Shown piece after piece: positions 6,629 through 15,306 of a stretch of DNA of 16,870 nucleotides. The DNA lies in contig JAAYLQ010000115.1 of assembly GCA_012521805.1 (NCBI GenBank), positions 1-16,870 of the forward strand, in the 5' to 3' direction. The DNA is from Bacillota bacterium. GTDB taxonomy: Bacteria; Bacillota; Limnochordia; Darwinibacteriales; DTU012. Made by a program: the position numbers and the translations under genes. Under the pieces are notes generated by a model that saw nothing but the letters and a program-made list of their open reading frames with translations, did not search any database and was not told the origin of the DNA. The number at the start of each line of letters is the position of its first letter. Position 1 is the stretch's first letter.

Positions 6629-9600
6629 ATGGACAACAGAAATTTGAAAGCATGTGTGTTAGCTTTGGCTGTACTGTTCAGCTTACTAATGTCGGTGGAG
6701 GGTTTGGCAGAAGCGATGAATCAGGAATGGAAAGTTGTAACGATTGATGGTAGGGATTACCGCGGTACAAACACTTATAATGGCTGGGGGGCAGTTTCCT
6801 GCAACAACACTTCCAGGCTGCTTTTGGATTACAAAGAAGAACATCCAGAGGCTTACTGGCGCCTGATGAATCTGCTCTTTAATCCGGTAACAGGTGCAGG
6901 TTTAACCAGCATCAAAGTGGAGATGGGGGGCGATGTAAACACCTCATCGGGAACTGAACCGGCAACAAAGAGATCAGCAGATGAACCAGCTAATGTGTTG
7001 AGGGGTGCAGGCTGGCACTTTGCCGCAGATGCCAAGAGGATCAATCCTGATATTAAAATTGAGATTTTAAGATGGGGTGAACCTTCCTGGACCGGTACCG
7101 ATTTTGAGCGGCGCTATCAGTGGTATAAAGAAACTATTGATGCAGTCTACGATACATTTGGAATCAAAATTGATTATGTCAGCCCTGGCCAGAATGAGCG
7201 TAATGATATGTCCATCACCAATACCCGCAATCTGGATTGGATCAAGTATTTTGCAAAACGGCTCCAGGAAGAAACAGACGGCAGGTACGACTACAGTCAG
7301 ATTAAGATCGTAGCGGCGGATACTTACCGCAAGCCGGAAACGGCAAATCTGATTCTCCTCGACCAGGAGCTGCTGGAACTGGTTGATGTGTTCAGCTACC
7401 ATTATGATCTGAGCGGCCATCCGAGCTTAACAAGATTGTCCCAGGAACACGGCAAAGAGGTTTGGTACGGCGAGGGAATTGCCCCGATGGTCCGCGCCCA
7501 GAACCGCTACCATGTTGATCCGGAGCGGGGCGGAATTGGCGGCAACACCGGGGTGGTAGATATCGCTCAAAGATTTATCAACATGTACAACTGGTCCGGT
7601 ACTGCTTTTCCTGCCCGAATGACTAAGTTTATGTTCCAGCCGGCTGTGATTGCCAATTACCAAGGCGTCCAGTACAATCCGAAGGATTTAATCAGCGCCC
7701 ATTACCCATGGTCCGGGTACTATGAAACAGATGCTGGGATCCAGATGGTTCAGCATTTCAACTGGTTTATCGATCATGACTGGGTGTATTTAGAAGGAGC
7801 CTGCTATGGTGATGGAATCTGGACCGATGGCGGGGTAGCAGTGGATTCATCTTCCCATAACTATCTTACTTTAAAAGATCCTCAGACTGATGATTTTACC
7901 ATGGTTCATGCCAACAATACCGCCCATACCCGTTGTTATGAAATTAAGCTCCAGAATCTGGACACTGCCGGCAGGCCCCTCTACTTGTGGGAAACAAGAG
8001 GACCGGAACCGGGGCAGAAACTGGATCACAATTGGATGCAGCCGATCGGCGTGGTAACGCCAACTGTGGATGATGCTGGAGTTTATTCCGCCCGGATTAC
8101 AGTTAAACCTTATTCGATCCTCACTATCTCAACTTTAAGCAACGGCATCGATAACCGGGCGTCGGCGTATGTGAGCGGAGCTAACGACAGCTTGGCAGCA
8201 GATACAGTTTTACCCCTGCCTTACAGCGATGATTTTGAATATAAGGATTATCCAGTGGATGCCCAGGGACGGACCTATTTGGAGCGGAGAGGCGGAACGC
8301 CCCGCTACACCACAGATCAATATGGGGCTTTTGAAGTGGTTTTGGCTGAAGACGGCAGCCATGTGCTCCAGCAGATGATTGCCTATCCCCAGCGCGGCTA
8401 TGAGTGGAGTGTTTGGGGCAATCACCGGGAGAATAATCAAACCCAGACCAGGCCGAACACTTTATTAGGGGATTACCGCTGGACCAATTATACCGCCCAG
8501 ATTGACTTCAAATTGGATTCCGCGGTTTATGGGAATCAGCCGAATTATGCAGGGCTTGGAGTTAGACAGCTGATGTTTGGCGAGCATGACCCAGCGGGGT
8601 ACTCCTGCTTAGTGTATGCTGACGGGCGGTACCAGCTGTGCCGCAAGGGAGCAGTGGTCCGCCAGGGACGGATTGCAGATTTTGATCCAACCCAGTGGCA
8701 TACCTTAGCTGTGGCGGCAGCAGACAACTCCATAACCGCGTACCTGGATGGGGTGGAACTTGCCAGCTATACTGATTCACCCGATGCGTGTGTGCTCTCG
8801 GGAAGGGTAGCCATCCTCAGCGGTTATTACAACACCCAATATGATAATCTTCTGATCACCCCAATTGAAGGTTACGCTTGGGCTTCGCAAAAACTGGATA
8901 ATACCGATCCCCGGATTCGGTATTCTGATGGGAACAGCTGGCATCATTCGGTTAATGAAGGCTTTGCTGCGTATCACAACCGGACAAAGAGTGTCGCTGC
9001 TGCGGCCGACAAAACGATTGTTCGTCATACTGACACAACTAACACTCCCGGCACGCTGAATCGGATCTACTATCATCGGTACAGTAAACCAGGCGGTTGG
9101 GGTTCAAACCAGGATGATGCTTGGGCCAGCCACACTCCCGGACAGGAAGCCTATGCGGAGCTGTATTTTGAGGGAGTCGGCTTTGATTTCTACGCCCGCG
9201 GGCAGAATACCAATCAGGCTACCGCTGATGTTTATATTGATGGACAGCTCCACGGCAGGATAGTTTTCAGCGGCAGTGCAGTAACACGCCACTATTATTC
9301 AGCAACTGGTTTGGAGCCTGGCATCCACTCAGTGCGGATTGTGCCAACTGGTTCTGCCACTGCCAGCGTAGTTCGCTTTGAAATCGATAGGGGCGCAGAA
9401 CAGGTATCTCCCCCATCCTTTACCCTTGATTTTACAGGCACAGGCTTCAATCTCTTCGGCAGTTCCGATGCAGCGGTGCTTAATATTTACCTAAATGGTG
9501 AATTAGCTGCGGAAAATGTCCAGATTGTTTCCCGCACCGGCAGCCGGGATACTTCCTATTTCCTCAGGGGGTTGGAGTATGGGGATTATACCCTGACGGT

Positions 9601-9676
9601 TGAGGTGATCTCAGGAGTTTTCACGCTGGATGGTATTGATATTTTAGGGGAAATTCACCCGGCCGGAGTTAACTAA
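6629..9676 (+). CDS. Secreted GH59 galactocerebrosidase-like beta-galactosidase with extra C-terminal modules
   Basis: A 1015-residue exported glycoside hydrolase of family GH59, the family of human galactosylceramidase (GALC). An N-terminal signal peptide (hydrophobic 8-21, likely cleaved near 29) is followed by a TIM barrel with GALC-like blocks: YNGWGAVSCNNTSRLLLDY, IKVEMGGD (95-102), SGTEP (107-111) and, further on, the PWSGYY segment (360-365). Glu190 in GQNE matches the acid/base and Glu282 in WYGEG the nucleophile. A beta-sandwich follows, then a GALC-like lectin domain (about 530-745; LLGDYRWTNYTAQIDF). Residues 750-1015 have no GALC counterpart and look like two all-beta, carbohydrate-binding-like modules sharing an FxGxGFxxF pattern. 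AAAGGAGG lies before the ATG. Members cleave beta-galactosides; the bacterial substrate, lipid or polysaccharide, is unknown. It heads a block with GH95 and sugar dehydrogenases. Confidence 0.88.
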   Translation: MDNRNLKACVLALAVLFSLLMSVEGLAEAMNQEWKVVTIDGRDYRGTNTYNGWGAVSCNNTSRLLLDYKEEHPEAYWRLMNLLFNPVTGAGLTSIKVEMGGDVNTSSGTEPATKRSADEPANVLRGAGWHFAADAKRINPDIKIEILRWGEPSWTGTDFERRYQWYKETIDAVYDTFGIKIDYVSPGQNERNDMSITNTRNLDWIKYFAKRLQEETDGRYDYSQIKIVAADTYRKPETANLILLDQELLELVDVFSYHYDLSGHPSLTRLSQEHGKEVWYGEGIAPMVRAQNRYHVDPERGGIGGNTGVVDIAQRFINMYNWSGTAFPARMTKFMFQPAVIANYQGVQYNPKDLISAHYPWSGYYETDAGIQMVQHFNWFIDHDWVYLEGACYGDGIWTDGGVAVDSSSHNYLTLKDPQTDDFTMVHANNTAHTRCYEIKLQNLDTAGRPLYLWETRGPEPGQKLDHNWMQPIGVVTPTVDDAGVYSARITVKPYSILTISTLSNGIDNRASAYVSGANDSLAADTVLPLPYSDDFEYKDYPVDAQGRTYLERRGGTPRYTTDQYGAFEVVLAEDGSHVLQQMIAYPQRGYEWSVWGNHRENNQTQTRPNTLLGDYRWTNYTAQIDFKLDSAVYGNQPNYAGLGVRQLMFGEHDPAGYSCLVYADGRYQLCRKGAVVRQGRIADFDPTQWHTLAVAAADNSITAYLDGVELASYTDSPDACVLSGRVAILSGYYNTQYDNLLITPIEGYAWASQKLDNTDPRIRYSDGNSWHHSVNEGFAAYHNRTKSVAAAADKTIVRHTDTTNTPGTLNRIYYHRYSKPGGWGSNQDDAWASHTPGQEAYAELYFEGVGFDFYARGQNTNQATADVYIDGQLHGRIVFSGSAVTRHYYSATGLEPGIHSVRIVPTGSATASVVRFEIDRGAEQVSPPSFTLDFTGTGFNLFGSSDAAVLNIYLNGELAAENVQIVSRTGSRDTSYFLRGLEYGDYTLTVEVISGVFTLDGIDILGEIHPAGVN

Positions 9677-9700
9677 TCCGGTCGGGTCTTAAAATTTTAT
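9659..9700 (+). terminator. GC-rich hairpin after GH59, possible weak terminator
   Basis: CCGGCCGGA (9659-9667) pairs with TCCGGTCGG (9677-9685) with one G-U pair around a nine-base loop that includes the TAA stop. The tail GTCTTAAAATTTTATTT is T-rich but interrupted. It could end the GH59 transcript, reduce downstream expression, or protect the GH59 mRNA end after processing. Confidence 0.5.
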
Positions 9701-9780
9701 TTACAGAGGATAACAACTTGGCAGAGTCGAAAATGAGTTAATGTGAACGGCAGAGTTTTGGAATTGGGGAGGGCTGGAAA

Positions 9781-10869
9781 ATGGAGCGGTTGCGGGTTGG
9801 TATTATTGGCTGTGGCGGAATTGCCTTCGGCAAACATCTGCCGGCTGTTGCAAAAATTCCCGAGGTCGAGCTGGCAGCTTTCTGCGACATTATTGCTGAT
9901 CGGGCAGAGCGGGCTAAGGCCGAATACGGCACTGCGGATGCTGAAGTTTATGTGGACTACCAGGAGCTGTTAGCTGATGCCAGCATTGATGCAGTGCACG
10001 TGCTGACACCTAATGATCTGCATGCCCCCATGACAATTGCCGCATTGGAGGCTGGGAAACATGTGATGTGTGAAAAGCCGATGGCTAAGACTGCCCAGGA
10101 AGCCCGGGCTATGTATCAAGCAGCCCAGAGAACTGGGAAGCTGTTAACTATCGCTTATCAGAATCGTTTTCGGGAAGATGCCCAGTACCTGTATCAAGCG
10201 TGCAGGCGGGGGGAATTAGGCGAAATTTATTTTGCCAAAGCCCATGCGGTGAGGCGAGCAGCGGTTCCTACTTGGGGAGTGTTTCTTGATGCGGAAGCTC
10301 AAGGCGGAGGTCCTTTAATTGATATCGGCACCCACGCTCTCGATTTGACGCTGTGGATGATGGATAACTATCAGCCGCGATATGTAGTAGGTACTGTTTA
10401 CCGCAAGCTGGCTGACAACCGGGATAAAGCTCTGGCTAATTCCTTTGGTCCATGGGATCCTAATGAATTTACAGTTGAAGATTCAGCCTTTGGATTTGTT
10501 GTCATGAAAAATGGCGCTACCATCTTTTTAGAATCCAGCTGGGCCCTGAACACCCTTGATGTTGGGGAAGCGAAAACCACTCTATGCGGGACTTTAGGCG
10601 GCGCTGATATGCGCGATGGGTTAAGGATTAATGGCCAGAAATACGGCAGGCATTTTGTGGAAACACCGCAGCTGGGAGCAGCGGGAGTAGATTTTTATCA
10701 GGGCGAGGCAGTCAGTCCTGGTGAAATGGAAGCCCGTGTTTTTTATGACGCAATCTTAAAAGGCACACCTTTGGTGGTTGAGGCAGCACAGGCTCTGGTT
10801 GTGACCGAGATTCTGGAGGCAGTTTATCAATCGGCTGCGACTGGAAAACCAGTATTTTTTGAGGAGTGA
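9781..10869 (+). CDS. Gfo/Idh/MocA family oxidoreductase (sugar dehydrogenase), first copy
   Basis: A 362-residue NAD(P)-dependent oxidoreductase of the Gfo/Idh/MocA family. It has an N-terminal Rossmann fold with GIIGCGGIAFGKH (7-19), LTPNDLHAPM (75-84) and the CEKPM motif with Lys99. The C-terminal domain has GGGPLIDIGTHALD (175-188), where Asp181 and His185 fit the usual substrate and catalytic positions. No signal peptide is seen, so it acts in the cytosol. Family members oxidise or reduce secondary hydroxyls of sugars, inositols or glycosides. The ATG at 9781 follows a GGGGAGGG site. The stop overlaps the ribosome binding site of the next gene, so the two are tightly coupled. Its second homologue three genes on and the TIM barrel between suggest a keto-sugar route. 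The precise substrate is not predictable. Confidence 0.87.
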   Translation: MERLRVGIIGCGGIAFGKHLPAVAKIPEVELAAFCDIIADRAERAKAEYGTADAEVYVDYQELLADASIDAVHVLTPNDLHAPMTIAALEAGKHVMCEKPMAKTAQEARAMYQAAQRTGKLLTIAYQNRFREDAQYLYQACRRGELGEIYFAKAHAVRRAAVPTWGVFLDAEAQGGGPLIDIGTHALDLTLWMMDNYQPRYVVGTVYRKLADNRDKALANSFGPWDPNEFTVEDSAFGFVVMKNGATIFLESSWALNTLDVGEAKTTLCGTLGGADMRDGLRINGQKYGRHFVETPQLGAAGVDFYQGEAVSPGEMEARVFYDAILKGTPLVVEAAQALVVTEILEAVYQSAATGKPVFFEE

Positions 10870-10874
10870 AGCGG

Positions 10875-11840
10875 ATGAAATTGGGTGTATTTACTGTGCT
10901 GTTGGGTAACCGCAGTCTTGATGATGCTCTGCGGTATTTAAGCGGCTTAGGAGTGCAGGCGGTGGAGATCGGCTGCGGCGGTTATCCCGGGAAGGCCCAT
11001 GCTGATCCGGAGCAGCTGCTGGCAGATGAAGCTGAGTTTCATGCTTTTGCTGATCTGTTTAAAAAGTATAATCTGGAAATCAGCGCCCTCAGCTGCCATG
11101 GCAATCCGGTTCACCCTCAGCGGGAACAGGCTGAGGCATTTCAGCGAGATTTTGAACAAACTGTACTGCTAGCAGAAAAGCTGGGTGTAGGCATTATCAA
11201 TACCTTTTCTGGCTGTCCAGGAGGTTCGCCCCAAGATCAAACACCAAATTGGGTTACCTGTCCCTGGCCGTCAGATTTTCTGGAAATTCTGGAATACCAG
11301 TGGAACGATGTTTTAATTCCCTACTGGGAAAAAGCGGTTCAATTTGCCAGGGACCACGGGGTGAATAAGATTGCTCTGGAAATGCATCCCGGATTTGCGG
11401 TTTATAATCCTGAGACCTTATTGAAACTGCGCCAGGCAGTGGGGGAGGAAATAGGAGCTAATTTCGACCCCAGTCACCTGATCTGGCAGGGCATTGATCC
11501 TACTGCAGCAATTCGAAAGCTGAATCAAGCTATTTTTCACTTCCATGCTAAGGATACCAAGGTTGATCCATTCAACACTGCAGTTAATGGTGTGCTGGAT
11601 ACCAAACATTATGGTGATGAAGCCAACCGCTCGTGGCTGTTTAGAACAATTGGTTACGGCAACAGTGCTGCTTTTTGGAAGGATATTGTCAGCACCCTGC
11701 GGATGGTGGGCTATGATTATGTCTTAAGCATCGAGCATGAAGATAGTTTAATGAGTGTTAATGAAGGTCTGCAGAAAGCAGTTGCTTTTCTGCAGGATGT
11801 GTTAATCTTTGAAGATACCAACGAGATGTGGTGGGCTTAA
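10875..11840 (+). CDS. Sugar phosphate isomerase/epimerase-type TIM-barrel protein (possible keto-glycoside eliminase or epimerase)
   Basis: A 321-residue member of the xylose isomerase-like TIM-barrel superfamily (PF01261; IolE, YcjR and LgdB relatives). The barrel opens with MKLGVFTVLL and VEIGCGGYPG. Four likely metal ligands sit in the usual positions: Glu169 (ALEMHPG), Asp198 (NFDPSH), His224 (FHFHAKD) and Glu287 (SIEHED), with His201 and His222 nearby. The ATG at 10875 was preferred because GAGGAG (10861-10866) lies eight bases upstream. A GTG at 10866 overlaps that site. The gene lies six bases after the first dehydrogenase and before the second. In levoglucosan and YcjR/YcjS-type pathways, relatives act on a 3-keto glycoside made by a Gfo/Idh/MocA partner. 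That role is inferred from neighbours; an ordinary ketose or inosose isomerase/epimerase remains possible. Confidence 0.83.
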   Translation: MKLGVFTVLLGNRSLDDALRYLSGLGVQAVEIGCGGYPGKAHADPEQLLADEAEFHAFADLFKKYNLEISALSCHGNPVHPQREQAEAFQRDFEQTVLLAEKLGVGIINTFSGCPGGSPQDQTPNWVTCPWPSDFLEILEYQWNDVLIPYWEKAVQFARDHGVNKIALEMHPGFAVYNPETLLKLRQAVGEEIGANFDPSHLIWQGIDPTAAIRKLNQAIFHFHAKDTKVDPFNTAVNGVLDTKHYGDEANRSWLFRTIGYGNSAAFWKDIVSTLRMVGYDYVLSIEHEDSLMSVNEGLQKAVAFLQDVLIFEDTNEMWWA

Positions 11841-11877
11841 AATTTTAGATCAAGCAGAGGTTGGAGGTTAAATTTTA

Positions 11878-12903
11878 ATGAAGCGGTTCCGAGTAGGCAT
11901 CATTGGATGCGGCAGCATTTTTCCAATGCACAGTGTCTCCGTGGTTCAGCAGGCAAATGCAGAACTGGTGGCTGTGTGTGACATTAAAGAGGATAGGGCC
12001 AAGCAGCGGGCTGAGGAATATAATTGTGCTTATTATCTTGATTACCAGGAAATGATCGATAAAGAAAATCTCGATGTTGTCCATATCTGTACCCCCCACT
12101 ACCTGCATGCTCCCATGGCAGTTTATGCTGCCGAAAAGGGTGTGCACATTCTCACAGAAAAACCGATGGCAATAGAGCTGGCAGATGCCTACGCCATGAT
12201 TGAAGCGGCAGAAAACAGTGGTGTGGTGCTTGGTGTGATCTTCCAAAACAGATATAATCCTGGCTCGAAACTGATTAAAGAAGTATTAGATTCCGGTGAG
12301 CTCGGCAGACTGCTCTCCTGTAAACTCTCAGTTACCTGGAAACGCACCGATGAGTATTATTCCCTGAGTGACTGGAAAGGAACATGGGAACTGGAGGGCG
12401 GCGGTGTTGTAATTGACCAGGCGATTCACACCCTGGATCTCGCCCGCTGGTTTATCAACAGTGAAATTGAGTATGTTGAGGCCAGCATCGCCAACCGCAC
12501 CCACAGCAAAATCGAAGTTGAAGATGTGGCGGAAGGAGTTATTAAGTTTAAAAATGGAGTGCTGACTAGTTTTTACACAATCAATTACTATGGTTACGAT
12601 GCTCCGGTAGAGATCGAGCTGTACTGCGAGCATGGACTGGCGAAAATGACAGCTGATTCCGGTGTAGTGCGCCTGAATAACGGCCGCGAGTTGAGGGCAG
12701 ATCCGGATCCCAATGAATTTTTTAACTACGGTGCTGTAAAGCAGTACTGGGGCGTGAGCCATATCAAACAGATTACTAATTTCTATCAGGCTTTGGCTCA
12801 AGGAGTTGAACCGGATATCACCGGCAGGGATGCGGTTAAAACCCAGGAATTAGTCTGTGCGATCTATCAGTCCGGCAAGCAGCGGACAAGGGTTGTGCTT
12901 TAA
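11878..12903 (+). CDS. Gfo/Idh/MocA family oxidoreductase (sugar dehydrogenase), second copy
   Basis: A 341-residue Gfo/Idh/MocA oxidoreductase. The Rossmann motif GIIGCGSIFPMH (7-18), CTPHYLHAPM (71-80), TEKPM with Lys95, and GGGVVIDQAIHTLD (174-187) with Asp180 and His184 are all in place. It is clearly homologous to, but diverged from, the first copy. After the EKP motif it has its own loops (KRTDEYYSLSDWKGTW against RRAAVPTWGVFLD), so the two likely handle different sugars or opposite redox directions. GGAGG at 11863-11867 lies ten bases before the ATG, after a 37-base gap with no visible terminator, so it is probably co-transcribed with the TIM-barrel gene. A reductase role for a keto-sugar product is one reading. 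Independent oxidation of L-fucose or galactose released by GH95/GH59 is another. Confidence 0.87.
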   Translation: MKRFRVGIIGCGSIFPMHSVSVVQQANAELVAVCDIKEDRAKQRAEEYNCAYYLDYQEMIDKENLDVVHICTPHYLHAPMAVYAAEKGVHILTEKPMAIELADAYAMIEAAENSGVVLGVIFQNRYNPGSKLIKEVLDSGELGRLLSCKLSVTWKRTDEYYSLSDWKGTWELEGGGVVIDQAIHTLDLARWFINSEIEYVEASIANRTHSKIEVEDVAEGVIKFKNGVLTSFYTINYYGYDAPVEIELYCEHGLAKMTADSGVVRLNNGRELRADPDPNEFFNYGAVKQYWGVSHIKQITNFYQALAQGVEPDITGRDAVKTQELVCAIYQSGKQRTRVVL

Positions 12904-12972
12904 GAACTGAGCAGGAGAATCAACCTAAGGACAGAGGAATAACCAAGAATAGTGATTGCAGGAGGGTTGTCT

Positions 12973-15258
12973 GTGACTACAACAAATAGGGAAGCAAAAT
13001 TAGTAATGTGGTACGATAAACCCGCAGAGAGATGGGTTGAAGCTCTTCCAATCGGCAACGGTCGGCTGGGAGCAATGATTTTTGGCGATCCCAAAACTGA
13101 GCACCTTCAGCTAAACGAGGATACGATTTGGACAGGGAAGCCTCATGATTATGCTCGGGAGGGAGCGCATCAGTACCTAGAAACACTCCGCAGGTTGGTT
13201 GCAGAAGGTAAACAGCAGGAAGCAGAAAAGCTGGGTCAGGAAGTCTTTATGGGCGATCCGGCCTTTCAGAAAGCATACCAGCCATTTTGCGACCTGTATC
13301 TTGACTTTACTGATCTCAATCCAGAGGAGATTGAGCAGTATCGGCGCCGCTTGGATTTAGAACAGGCTGTGGCCGATGTTGAATTTGTCTATCAAAATGT
13401 GAAGTACCGCCGGGAATACATAGCCAGCAATCCCCACCAGGTGATTGCAGCCTACTTAACTGCGGATCTGGATGGGAAAATCAATTTTACCGCAGCATTA
13501 GGCAGCCCGCATCAGGCAGTGGAAGTAACCGGCGCTGATAATGGTCTGGTTTTAAAGGGTCAGGTGGAACCGGACGGAATCCGCTTCGAAGGCCGCCTGC
13601 TTGTGCAGACAGACGGTGGTGAAGTGACAGTTGAATCCGATTCCGGAACAGCTCAGGTTCGGGTGACCAATGCCAATTCAGCCCTGGTAATGGTTGTCGG
13701 CGCCAGCAGTTTTGTCAATTATCGTGATATCAGCGGGGATCCCAGTGTTCGCTGCGAAGAGTATCTGGCAGGCTTGGCTGATGTCAGCTATGAGCAGATT
13801 AAGGCTGAGCACCTCAAGGATTACCAAGCACTGTTCAGCACTGTCAAGTTTGATCTGGGTGTCGACCCTGTGGACAAACCAACCGGTCAGCGGGTGGCTG
13901 ACTTTGATGCTAAGTCGGATCTTCAGCTGATCGAGCTGTACTTCCAGTTCGGACGCTATTTAATGATCTCCGGATCCCGTCCTGGAACGCTGCCCCTGAA
14001 TCTGCAGGGAATTTGGAACGATTCCCTCAGACCGGCATGGGACAGCAAGTTTACCTGCAATATTAATTTAGAGATGAACTACTGGCCGGCGGAACCGGCA
14101 AACTTAGCAGTGTGCCACAAACCGCTGTTTGAATTTATGAAAGTTCTCCATCAAACCGGAGCAGTTGTGGCTAAGGAACATTACAACTGCCGCGGTTGGG
14201 TGCTGCACCACAACACTGATATTTGGGGCGGCACTGCGCCTGTAAACTTCTCTGACCACGGGATCTGGCCGACTGGAGGAGCGTGGCTGTGCAGCCATAT
14301 CTGGCAGCATTATCTCTACCATGAGGATCGGGACTTCCTCGCCGAATACTATCCGATTATGCGCGATGCTGCTTTATTCTTCGTTGATTATCTTGTTGAG
14401 GATGAAAAGACAGGCTGGCTGATCAGCACCCCATCGAACTCGCCGGAGCTTGGCGGTCTGGTAGCTGGTCCCACCATGGACCATCAGATTATTCGGGAGC
14501 TGTTTAACAACTGCATCGCTGCCAGTGAAATCTTAGATGTGGATCAGGATCTGCGGGAACAGCTCCAGGATATGGTCGGTCGCATTGCTCCAAATCAAAT
14601 TGGCAGACACGGTCAGCTTCAAGAATGGCTTGAAGATATTGATGATCCAAATGAAAAACACCGCCATGTGTCTCATCTGTACGGGGTATTCCCTGGGGAA
14701 GAAATCAGTCCGTATATTGATCCAGCGTTTGCCAAAGCCGCAGCTACCTCCCTTAATTTTAGAGGCGACAAAGGTACTGGCTGGAGTATGGCTTGGAAGA
14801 TCAATTTATGGGCACGCCTGCTGGATGGTGATCGGGCGTACCGCCTGGTGACCAATTTAATTCAGGAGGGTACTTATCCGAACTTATTCGATTCCCATCC
14901 TCCTTTCCAAATTGATGGGAACTTCGGCGCCCTATCCGGACTGATTTTGATGCTGGTCCAGAGCCATCTCGGCAGTATTATTCTGCTGCCGGCACTGCCA
15001 AAAGCTTGGCCAAAGGGCAGTATCAGTGGGATCTGTGCTGTAGGCGGGTTTACTGTTGATGTGGCTTGGGAACAAGGCAGGTTGACTGAAGCACTAGTTG
15101 TATCCAAACTGGGCAATGAGTGCAAAATTCGCTATACTGAACCAATTACTGTTTGCGACAGCAGCGGACAGCAGGTTTCTGTTCGCAGCTTAGCTGAAGG
15201 TCTTTATGCCTTTGAGACAACTAAAGACGAGACATATCGGATTGTTCCACAAAAATAG
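12973..15258 (+). CDS. GH95 glycoside hydrolase (alpha-L-fucosidase / alpha-L-galactosidase family)
   Basis: A 761-residue inverting glycoside hydrolase of family GH95, which removes alpha-1,2-linked L-fucose, or L-galactose in some members, from galactose. The N-terminal beta-sandwich opens with the family hallmarks WYDKPAERWVEALPIGNGRLGAM and LNEDTIWTG. The (alpha/alpha)6 barrel has HHNTDIWGG with Asn414 and Asp416 (the Asn-x-Asn pair of Bifidobacterium AfcA, with Asp at the second position), GQLQEW with Glu551 as likely general acid, and FQIDGNFG with Asp648 as likely base. No signal peptide is seen, so the substrate must be imported. GTG at 12973 was chosen because GGAGGG at 12961 gives a seven-base spacing. 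A longer GTG frame from 12952 would include that site. It follows the second dehydrogenase by 69 bases with no terminator. Confidence 0.93.
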   Translation: MTTTNREAKLVMWYDKPAERWVEALPIGNGRLGAMIFGDPKTEHLQLNEDTIWTGKPHDYAREGAHQYLETLRRLVAEGKQQEAEKLGQEVFMGDPAFQKAYQPFCDLYLDFTDLNPEEIEQYRRRLDLEQAVADVEFVYQNVKYRREYIASNPHQVIAAYLTADLDGKINFTAALGSPHQAVEVTGADNGLVLKGQVEPDGIRFEGRLLVQTDGGEVTVESDSGTAQVRVTNANSALVMVVGASSFVNYRDISGDPSVRCEEYLAGLADVSYEQIKAEHLKDYQALFSTVKFDLGVDPVDKPTGQRVADFDAKSDLQLIELYFQFGRYLMISGSRPGTLPLNLQGIWNDSLRPAWDSKFTCNINLEMNYWPAEPANLAVCHKPLFEFMKVLHQTGAVVAKEHYNCRGWVLHHNTDIWGGTAPVNFSDHGIWPTGGAWLCSHIWQHYLYHEDRDFLAEYYPIMRDAALFFVDYLVEDEKTGWLISTPSNSPELGGLVAGPTMDHQIIRELFNNCIAASEILDVDQDLREQLQDMVGRIAPNQIGRHGQLQEWLEDIDDPNEKHRHVSHLYGVFPGEEISPYIDPAFAKAAATSLNFRGDKGTGWSMAWKINLWARLLDGDRAYRLVTNLIQEGTYPNLFDSHPPFQIDGNFGALSGLILMLVQSHLGSIILLPALPKAWPKGSISGICAVGGFTVDVAWEQGRLTEALVVSKLGNECKIRYTEPITVCDSSGQQVSVRSLAEGLYAFETTKDETYRIVPQK

Positions 15259-15306
15259 GGAACAATGACAGGAGAACACTGCGGGCGAAACGGAGGAGTT
15301 GATCAG

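Noticed and set aside
7067..7420. 117-codon minus-strand frame inside GH59
   Set aside because: Entirely within the GH59 barrel, whose catalytic motifs are clear; no independent support.
10866..10874. GTG start three codons earlier for the TIM-barrel protein
   Set aside because: It overlaps the GAGGAG ribosome binding site that is correctly spaced for ATG 10875.
12328..12801. 157-codon open frame on the minus strand
   Set aside because: Antisense to the second Gfo/Idh/MocA gene, without motif or ribosome binding site; a shadow frame.
15265..15306. Longer N-terminus for YfcE from ATG 15265
   Set aside because: No good ribosome binding site, and the 14 extra residues are not found in E. coli YfcE, whose 184-residue length matches the start at 15307.
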